This document shows positions 13,788-18,929 of a DNA stretch of 18,929 bases, piece after piece. The stretch covers positions 1 to 18,929 of the forward strand of contig JAIEDJ010000136.1 of assembly GCA_029068025.1 (NCBI GenBank), given 5' to 3'. The stretch is from Oscillospiraceae bacterium. GTDB taxonomy: Bacteria; Bacillota; Clostridia; Oscillospirales; Ruminococcaceae. The notes beneath the pieces are model-generated. The model was not told the DNA's origin, did not search any database, and saw only the letters and a program-made list of their open reading frames with translations. Numbering within the stretch: position 1 is the first letter of the stretch; the number at the start of each line of letters is the position of its first letter. The position numbers were made by a program, and so were the translations under genes.

Positions 13788-13994
13788 AAATTAACAGTCC
13801 CTTCTTTTCCGGTAAAGTGTTCTTTTCTTTAATAACGACAGCTCTTCATACGTAAAATACCGCTTACATAATTGCTGAAAAATCGATCGCTTTATCCATT
13901 TGTGATCTTCCGCAAACAGCCGTGCTTAAGCCTGCGGAATGACGCTGAGATATTGACAAGGATCAAGCTATTAAAAAAGAAATTTCAATAAAGC

Positions 13995-14023
13995 TTGACA
14001 GTGCTGTGATTTTGATGTAAAAT
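13995..14023 (+). promoter_or_regulatory. Sigma-A promoter of the transglutaminase-like gene
   Basis: TTGACA (13995-14000), a 17-base spacer and TAAAAT (14018-14023) lie 39 bases before the ATG. Of the rest of the 275-base divergent region (13788-13994), only one short inverted pair is notable, TTCCGCA (13908-13914) with TGCGGAA (13933-13939). Confidence 0.8.
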
Positions 14024-14062
14024 ATAAAGAGTGATTTAAATTTTCTTCGGAGGATCTGTAAA

Positions 14063-15169
14063 ATGAAAATGTCATTCAGCTTTTATAAAAGGGTGCTCAG
14101 TGCGGCCGCGCTGGCGGCTGTCCTGCTGATCTCGGGCTGTGACAATGCGAGGTCTGTGAATCCGTCGGGCGGCTTGTTTTCAACAAAACACGGCGGCAGC
14201 GGCGATCCGGGCGGAATTCAGAGCGGAGCCGCCGATGTTGATCTGACCAATATCTATATTGATCTCAGCCGCGACGTGCGCAATGAGTGTCAGCTGCAGT
14301 TTGACGACGGTATGCTTACGATCACCGGAAAGACGGGAGATCAGGGAGTTATGGATGTGGAAACGGATTTTCCCGCCGATGTGAAATTCAAGCGCAGCGG
14401 CGACCGTTTTACATGTACGATCACATATACGTCCTCAAGAAGCAGCTATGGGGTGATCGAGATCATCAACCGCAGGTATCAGAACACCTCTGTGCGCGTG
14501 AAGATCGGTCAGGGAGCCATTTCGCTTCCGAATATAGTCAGCAACGCGCAGAGCAACTATGATATGGCGCAGAGCGATATCCCGAAAGACAAAGCCGCCG
14601 TTACTCTGATGAATATCACGACAAGCGGCGACAAAAAACGCGCGGCGGAGGTTCTCGGCGAAGTGAAAGCGCTTTCAGACAAGATCTGCAGCGGTCTGAC
14701 AAACGATTATGACAAGCTCCGCGCCATCTCGCGGTGGGTCTCGGAGAATATCTACTATGATCATCCGGCGTTTGCGGCTGGTATACCGGCGAGATGTCTG
14801 TCACTGGAGTATATCCTGGAGAACCGTTCGGGAGTGTGCGGCAGCTACGCCAATATGACCGCCGCCTTATGCCAGGCGCAGGGGATCCTGTGCTACAACG
14901 TCAGCGGCGAGGGAATAACCAATTCCAAGTGTTATGCGGAGCAGAGCGCCGGTTCTGCGCATGAGTGGAATTACGCGTTTGTCGGCGGCCGCGGGATCTG
15001 GATAGACTCCGGCTGGAACTCGTTCAACCATACATATGGCGGGAACGAAACGGTAAGCGGAGATATCGGCTGCAAATATTTTGACATAGGAAACGAGGTG
15101 CTGGCGCTTAATCACAAGGTGCACTTTTTGAGCAACCGCGACTTTTTCGATCCCGACATACTGGTATAG
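14063..15169 (+). CDS. Transglutaminase-like lipoprotein
   Basis: The 368-residue protein starts at the ATG at 14063, nine bases from GGAGG. The N terminus is a lipoprotein signal: positive charges, a hydrophobic run and the lipobox LLISGC with Cys26, so it is anchored on the outside of the membrane. A Gly/Ser-rich linker leads to a beta-rich domain (about 57-150). The transglutaminase-like domain (about 195-345) has Cys259 (SGVCGSYANM), His300 (SAHEWNYAFV) and Asp315 (IWIDSGWN), a full catalytic triad. Such domains in bacteria act mostly as cysteine proteases or amide hydrolases on cell-surface proteins or peptidoglycan-linked peptides. The substrate is unknown. It is monocistronic and ends six bases from the converging aldo/keto reductase gene, with no terminator between. 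Confidence 0.92.
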   Translation: MKMSFSFYKRVLSAAALAAVLLISGCDNARSVNPSGGLFSTKHGGSGDPGGIQSGAADVDLTNIYIDLSRDVRNECQLQFDDGMLTITGKTGDQGVMDVETDFPADVKFKRSGDRFTCTITYTSSRSSYGVIEIINRRYQNTSVRVKIGQGAISLPNIVSNAQSNYDMAQSDIPKDKAAVTLMNITTSGDKKRAAEVLGEVKALSDKICSGLTNDYDKLRAISRWVSENIYYDHPAFAAGIPARCLSLEYILENRSGVCGSYANMTAALCQAQGILCYNVSGEGITNSKCYAEQSAGSAHEWNYAFVGGRGIWIDSGWNSFNHTYGGNETVSGDIGCKYFDIGNEVLALNHKVHFLSNRDFFDPDILV

Positions 15170-15175
15170 ATCCGG

Positions 15176-16027
15176 TCAGAACGGCGTGTCGTCGGGGTCT
15201 CTCGCAAGTCCCGCGCAGCCTGTAAGCCCCGCGATCAGCTTAACGTCCTCATCGCTGATGGTGAAATCAAAGACGCGGGTATTCTCAGCGATCCTCGAGG
15301 GCGTTACCGATTTCGGCAGCGGAAGCCAGCCGTTTTGCAGGCTCCAGCGGATGCAGATCTGAGCTACGGAGCGGTCATACTTCTCCGCGAGCTTCTGCAT
15401 TTCGGGTATCTCGAATATTTTTCCTACTCCGAGAGGACTGTAAGCCTCGAGGAGTATATTTTTTGAGCGGCAGTAATCCACGACCTCGTCCTGAGTACAG
15501 CCGGGACAAAGCCGTATCTGGTTCACCATCGGCATGATCTCGGCTGTTTTTGCAAGTTCCTCGAGGTGGTGCGGACGGAAGTTGCTCACGCCGATAGCGC
15601 GGATCTTTCCCGCGCGGTACAGCTCCTCAAACGCCTTCCAGGTCTCGGCATTTGCTTTCTGCCAGCAGTTGCGGTACTTTATCGGGTTAGGCCAATGTAT
15701 CAACACCAGGTCTAGATCTTCGGTTTTGAGCTCCTTGAGCGTCTGCTCAAACGCCGCCATAGCGTCATCGTAGCTGTGAGCCTTGTTGTTCAGCTTGGAC
15801 GTAAGAAATATTTCCTGGCGCGGTACGCCGCTGTTCGCGACCGCTTCTCCGACGCTCCCCTCATTCTCGTAGCCCTCGGCGGTATCTATATGCCGATATC
15901 CTGCCTCAAGCGCGGCAAAAACCGCTTTAACGGCGGTCTCGCCGTCGGGGGTCTGCCATGTGCCGAAGCCCACACATGGGATCCCGACACCGTTGGACAG
16001 CTTGTACTGATCGTTAATATTGTTCAT
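15176..16027 (-). CDS. Aldo/keto reductase
   Basis: The 283-residue protein starts at the ATG at 16027, four bases from AGGAGG. The catalytic tetrad Asp48, Tyr53 (HIDTAEGYENE), Lys78 (LTSKLN) and His111 (LIHWPNP) is complete. The NADPH-binding end of the barrel is visible as LEAYSPLGVG and LPKSVTPSRIAEN. It resembles the AKR5-type prokaryotic reductases that reduce aldehydes or keto acids such as methylglyoxal or 2,5-diketogluconate. The segment MVNQIRLCPGCTQDEVVDYC replaces the usual NQIEYHP, so the substrate loop is changed and two extra Cys appear. The core of structured repeat copy B begins 22 bases upstream of the start, inside the leader. No consensus promoter is seen on this strand before it. 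Confidence 0.95.
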   Translation of the reverse strand: MNNINDQYKLSNGVGIPCVGFGTWQTPDGETAVKAVFAALEAGYRHIDTAEGYENEGSVGEAVANSGVPRQEIFLTSKLNNKAHSYDDAMAAFEQTLKELKTEDLDLVLIHWPNPIKYRNCWQKANAETWKAFEELYRAGKIRAIGVSNFRPHHLEELAKTAEIMPMVNQIRLCPGCTQDEVVDYCRSKNILLEAYSPLGVGKIFEIPEMQKLAEKYDRSVAQICIRWSLQNGWLPLPKSVTPSRIAENTRVFDFTISDEDVKLIAGLTGCAGLARDPDDTPF

Positions 16028-16048
16028 ATTTCCTCCTGATTTAAATTT

Positions 16049-16302
16049 GAAATTTCAAAAACGTGCGGTGCTTCGCACCGCACTAGCCAATCCCCGACGC
16101 CCGCCGCGCTTTGCGCGGTGTGCGCCGGGAATTGCTTTTTGAAATTTCTCTGCGTCTTTAATGCGTTGCCCTTGGCGAAGGCGCTTTTGCCGCGCGTTTA
16201 TACTGTTGATCTCTGCGCAGGCGCTGAGATCCGCATTTTAAATCAACAGCCACTTGTCAACGTTATAAAAACAGCCGAGATCAACATTCAAATGGTTTAT
16301 CT
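16049..16302. repeat. Structured intergenic repeat, copy B (core inverted relative to copy A)
   Basis: The core (16049-16148) has the same GAAATTTC boundaries as copy A but in the opposite orientation. It holds a fully paired nine-pair stem at 16063-16083 and a second hairpin with a CCGCGC/GCGCGG inner stem. A following segment, read on the minus strand, repeats the copy A flank (AGATCAACAGTATAAACGCG). The 67-base tail (16236-16302) matches copy A's tail in the same orientation, at 53 of 67 positions without gaps. It fills the 490-base gap between the reductase and rpsO up to the rpsO promoter. Any frames across it are not credible genes. Confidence 0.83.
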
Positions 16303-16366
16303 ATAGGCTGATTACATTATATCACGCTTTTATTACAAATGCAAGCGGATTTTTTTTAAAAACCCC

Positions 16367-16395
16367 TTTACAAAATACAAATAATGTGTTATAAT
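16367..16395 (+). promoter_or_regulatory. Sigma-A promoter of rpsO-pnp
   Basis: TTTACA (16367-16372), a 17-base spacer and TATAAT (16390-16395) are present, with TGT before the -10. The predicted start near 16402 leaves a leader of about 116 bases. Confidence 0.88.
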
Positions 16396-16401
16396 ATTAC
16401 T

Positions 16402-16517
16402 GTTGTGCAATTCCGCACACTGATATTACCGGTTTCACGGGCAGCGGAGAATGCTCCGACGGAGAAACACCATGTCCCTGTACTGTGATTTCGGAGAAAA
16501 TTTAACGAGGTGTTATT
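16402..16517 (+). promoter_or_regulatory. rpsO leader with candidate S15-responsive structure
   Basis: The leader can form a small hairpin (TGTGC 16404-16408 with GCACA 16415-16419), then GGTTTC (16431-16436) with GAAAC (16464-16468) around an inner CGGAG/CTCCG stem (16445-16449 with 16454-16458). AACACC (16466-16471) is also exactly complementary to GGTGTT (16509-16514), which contains part of the rpsO Shine-Dalgarno sequence. These two pairings overlap and exclude each other. CGGAGAA occurs three times (16445, 16460, 16492). Ribosomal protein S15 is known to repress its own translation through leader structures in several bacterial groups; that this leader does so is inference. Confidence 0.65.
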
Positions 16518-16784
16518 ATGTTAAGAAAAGAAGAAAAAACTGCTGTAATCGAGGCTAACCGCCAGCATGACAAGGACACGGGCTCTCCCGAGGTTCAGAT
16601 CGCTATCCTTACCAAGCGTATCAACGACCTTACCGAGCACATCAAGGTACACAAGAAGGACCACCACTCCACCCGCGGTCTGCTTAAGATGGTCGGCCGC
16701 AGAAGAAATCTGCTCAACTATCTCCAGAAGAAGGATATTGAGCGTTACCGTGCTATCGTTGCCAAGCTGGGTCTGCGTAAGTAA
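16518..16784 (+). CDS. rpsO: 30S ribosomal protein S15
   Basis: The 88-residue protein starts at the ATG at 16518, with GAGG seven bases upstream. It has the full family length and conserved blocks: DTGSPEVQIAILTKRINDLTEHIK, of which the core is TGSPEVQ, then HHSTRGLLKMVGRRRNLLNY and YRAIVAKLGLRK. It binds 16S rRNA at the junction in the central domain and helps assemble the platform of the small subunit. It is co-linear with pnp, the classic rpsO-pnp order shared with many bacteria. Its own leader can hide the ribosome site. No terminator lies between it and pnp, so read-through into pnp is expected. Confidence 0.98.
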   Translation: MLRKEEKTAVIEANRQHDKDTGSPEVQIAILTKRINDLTEHIKVHKKDHHSTRGLLKMVGRRRNLLNYLQKKDIERYRAIVAKLGLRK

Positions 16785-16810
16785 TTCAGTAATTTGATTT
16801 GACCGCAAAA

Positions 16811-16933
16811 TCCCGAAAAACGATCAACGCCGTGTTAAGCTATGCCGAGATTATTGCTGTGCAGCTGCGGCAATCCCGAAAAGCGAGCGGCGTTGATGTT
16901 AAGGCAGCAGCGCCGCTTGATTTGATTTCGGGA
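16811..16933 (+). promoter_or_regulatory. Nested stem-loop between rpsO and pnp
   Basis: TCCCGAAA (16811-16818) pairs with TTTCGGGA (16926-16933). ATCAACGCCG (16823-16832) pairs with CGGCGTTGAT (16888-16897). ATTGC (16853-16857) pairs with GCAAT (16870-16874). AGCGGCG (16886-16892) can instead pair with CGCCGCT (16911-16917), excluding the second stem. There is no T-run, so it is not a simple terminator. In E. coli a long hairpin at the same place is cut by RNase III for PNPase autocontrol; similar use here is inference. Confidence 0.6.
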
Positions 16934-16959
16934 GCTTTAAAATCGAAAGGATTTCCAAA

Positions 16960-18929
16960 ATGTTTGATAATTATAAGGTATTTAAGACAACGTTCGCGGG
17001 CAGAGAGCTTACCGTCGAAACAGGAAAGGTCTGCGAGCTGGCGGATGGTTCATGCTGGGTACGCTACGGCGAAACAGTCGTTATGGTAAACGTTACCGCG
17101 TCCGCGAAGCCGCGTGACGGCGTGGATTTCTTCCCGCTTTCCGTGGACTACGAGGAAAAGCTGTACTCTGTGGGCAAGATCCCCGGCGGCTTCCTTAAGC
17201 GAGAGGGCAGACCCTCCGAAAAGGCTATCCTGACTTCCCGTGTGGTTGACCGTCCTATGCGTCCGCTGTTCCCGAAGGATATGCGCAATGATGTGGCTAT
17301 CACCATGACCGTACTGTCGGTCGATCCCGACTGCTCGCCCGAGATACTTGGCATGATCGGCGCGTCTATCGCGGTTACTATCTCAAGCATTCCGTGGAAC
17401 GGTCCTATCGGCGGTATCTCCGTCGGTCTGGTTGACGGAGAGATCGTGCTTATGCCGGATCAGGAGCAGAGAGCTAAGAGCGACCTCAACCTTACCGTGG
17501 CTTCCTCCGAGAAGAAGGTCGTTATGATCGAGGCTGGCGCGAACGAGGTCTCCGACGAGAAGATGTTTGAGGCTATCATGGCGGGTCACGATGAGATCGT
17601 GAAGTCGCTGATACCGTTTATCAAGGATATTCAGGCGCAGATCGGCAAGAAGAAGTTTGAGTTCACCAGCAGCGAGGTCGATCACGATATGTACGAGGCG
17701 ATCTCCGAGTTCGCTATCGAGAAGGTTCGCTATGCTATGGATACCGATGACAAGAACATCCGAGAGGAGAGACTTCAGCCTGTTTACGCGGAGGTTCACG
17801 AGAAGTTTGACGAGCAGTATCCCGAGCAGATCGCTATGATCGACGAATGTATGTACAAGCTCCAGAAGTTTGTTGTTCGCCGCTGGCTGCTCGACGACGG
17901 CAAGCGTGTTGACGGCCGTCAGCTCGATCAGATGCGCCCGCTGGCTGCCGAGGTCGGAGTTCTGCCGAGAGTTCACGGCTCCGGTATCTTCACGCGCGGT
18001 CAGACTCAGGTTATGACCATTTGTACGCTTGGCCCCGTTTCCGACTCTCAGAAGCTGGAGGGTCTGGACGACGAGGAAGGCAAGCGTTATATGCACCACT
18101 ACAACTTCCCGAGCTACTCCGTTGGCGAGACCAAGGCATCGAGAGGACCGGGACGGCGCGAGATCGGTCACGGCGCGCTTGCGGAAAGAGCGCTGCTGCC
18201 CGTTATCCCGTCTGTTGAGGAATTCCCGTATGCTATCAGACTGGTTTCCGAGGTTCTTTCCTCTAACGGCTCCACCTCGCAGGGCTCCGTTTGCGGCTCC
18301 ACGCTGGCGCTTATGGACGCGGGCGTTCCTATCAAGAAGCCTGTTGCGGGTATCTCCTGCGGACTTATCACCGAGGGCGAGCGCTGGATGACGATGGTCG
18401 ACATTCAGGGCGTTGAGGACTTCTTCGGCGATATGGACTTCAAGGTTGCGGGTACTCACGAGGGTATCACGGCAATTCAGATGGATCTTAAGATCGACGG
18501 ACTTACTCCCGAGATCATCAAGAGCGCGTTTGAGAAAACTCACAAGGCGCGCAATTATATCCTTGACGAGATCATGCTCAAGGCTATTCCCAAGCCGCGT
18601 GAGACCGTCGGCAAGTACGCTCCCAAGATGCTTACCACAAAGGTTCCCGTGGAGAAGATCAGCGATGTTATCGGCAAGGGCGGCAAGGTCATCCAGAAGC
18701 TTTGTGCGGACTTCGAGGTCAAGATCGATGTGGACGAGGACGGAAACGTATTCATCTGCGGCGCGGATCTCGAAAAGGCGAACGCGTGCGTTCAGGTTAT
18801 CCACACTATCGTGAATCCGCCCGAGATCGGTGCTATCTACAAGGGCAAGGTCGTTCGTATCATGAACTTCGGCGCGTTTGTTGAGATCGCTCCCGGCAAG
18901 GACGGCATGGTTCACATCTCCAAGCTCGA
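16960..18929 (+). CDS. pnp: Polynucleotide phosphorylase, 3' end missing
   Basis: The frame is open from the ATG at 16960, with AAAGGA about eight bases upstream, to the window edge: 656 complete codons of an expected 700 or so. PNPase degrades RNA 3' to 5' with phosphate and can add tails; it works with the RNA degradation machinery. The first RNase PH domain begins KTTFAGRELTVETG; the second has GDMDFKVAGT, with conserved acidic residues. The KH domain has VIGKGGKVIQKL (GxxG near residue 571-574), and the S1 domain starts near residue 626 (GAIYKGKVVRIMNFGAFVEI). The last visible residues are HISKL. A long antisense frame (17383-18915) is a by-product of codon use here and not a gene. It is the second gene of the rpsO-pnp operon. 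Confidence 0.98.
   Translation, partial: MFDNYKVFKTTFAGRELTVETGKVCELADGSCWVRYGETVVMVNVTASAKPRDGVDFFPLSVDYEEKLYSVGKIPGGFLKREGRPSEKAILTSRVVDRPMRPLFPKDMRNDVAITMTVLSVDPDCSPEILGMIGASIAVTISSIPWNGPIGGISVGLVDGEIVLMPDQEQRAKSDLNLTVASSEKKVVMIEAGANEVSDEKMFEAIMAGHDEIVKSLIPFIKDIQAQIGKKKFEFTSSEVDHDMYEAISEFAIEKVRYAMDTDDKNIREERLQPVYAEVHEKFDEQYPEQIAMIDECMYKLQKFVVRRWLLDDGKRVDGRQLDQMRPLAAEVGVLPRVHGSGIFTRGQTQVMTICTLGPVSDSQKLEGLDDEEGKRYMHHYNFPSYSVGETKASRGPGRREIGHGALAERALLPVIPSVEEFPYAIRLVSEVLSSNGSTSQGSVCGSTLALMDAGVPIKKPVAGISCGLITEGERWMTMVDIQGVEDFFGDMDFKVAGTHEGITAIQMDLKIDGLTPEIIKSAFEKTHKARNYILDEIMLKAIPKPRETVGKYAPKMLTTKVPVEKISDVIGKGGKVIQKLCADFEVKIDVDEDGNVFICGADLEKANACVQVIHTIVNPPEIGAIYKGKVVRIMNFGAFVEIAPGKDGMVHISKL

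Noticed and set aside
17383..18915. Long minus-strand open frame (510 codons)
   Set aside because: It lies entirely antisense to pnp, whose plus-strand frame is unmistakable. The product is Leu/Asp/Asn-rich low-complexity sequence with no family features; the openness comes from pnp codon use.

Overview
The window looks like a chromosomal segment of a Gram-positive gut-type Clostridia, most likely Oscillospiraceae/Ruminococcus-like. The reasons are AGGAGG-type ribosome binding sites, several near-perfect sigma-A promoters (TTGACA-17-TATAAT), a soluble multi-PAS hybrid histidine kinase, a lipoprotein transglutaminase, and the rpsO-pnp and pyrG sequences. This genus-level call is inference. No tRNA, rRNA, CRISPR array, transposase or phage structural gene was seen.

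Layout. 1-287 is the 3' end of groEL with its terminator. 423-2044 (+) holds three closely spaced genes: a zinc-ribbon membrane protein, a small HEYGH (HExxH) membrane protein and a flavin-reductase-fold protein. 2078-2383 is an intergenic structured repeat. 2384-3618 (-) holds an XRE/S24 LexA-like self-cleaving repressor with an evident auto-operator, preceded by a four-helix membrane protein. 3732-5611 (+) is a self-contained three-gene operon with a consensus promoter and a bidirectional terminator. It encodes a TolQ/ExbB/MotA-type channel with a charged cytoplasmic tail, an ExbD/TolR-like protein with a coiled coil, and a second ExbD-like domain protein with a His-rich N terminus. This looks like an ion-driven 5:2-type motor in an organism that shows no sign of a TonB/Tol outer-membrane partner, and it is the best candidate here for an undescribed system. 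5615-8719 (-) is a hybrid histidine kinase and 8857-11019 (-) is ppk1. 11046-11521 is a 476-bp foldback element without a gene. 11531-13144 (-) is pyrG and 13245-13787 (-) is a PAP2 phosphatase. 14063-15169 (+) is a transglutaminase-like lipoprotein that meets an aldo/keto reductase (15176-16027, -) tail to tail. 16049-16302 is a second copy of the structured repeat. 16367-18929 (+) is the rpsO-pnp operon, with a leader that can sequester the rpsO Shine-Dalgarno site and a nested stem-loop before pnp, which runs off the window.

Three housekeeping blocks (groEL, ppk/pyrG, rpsO-pnp) frame accessory material. Much of the unexplained content is intergenic. A dispersed structured repeat family has two long copies, in opposite orientation, that keep the same hairpins by compensatory changes. 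A third, partial copy supplies the last codons of the PAP2 gene. A separate long-inverted-repeat element lies between pyrG and ppk.
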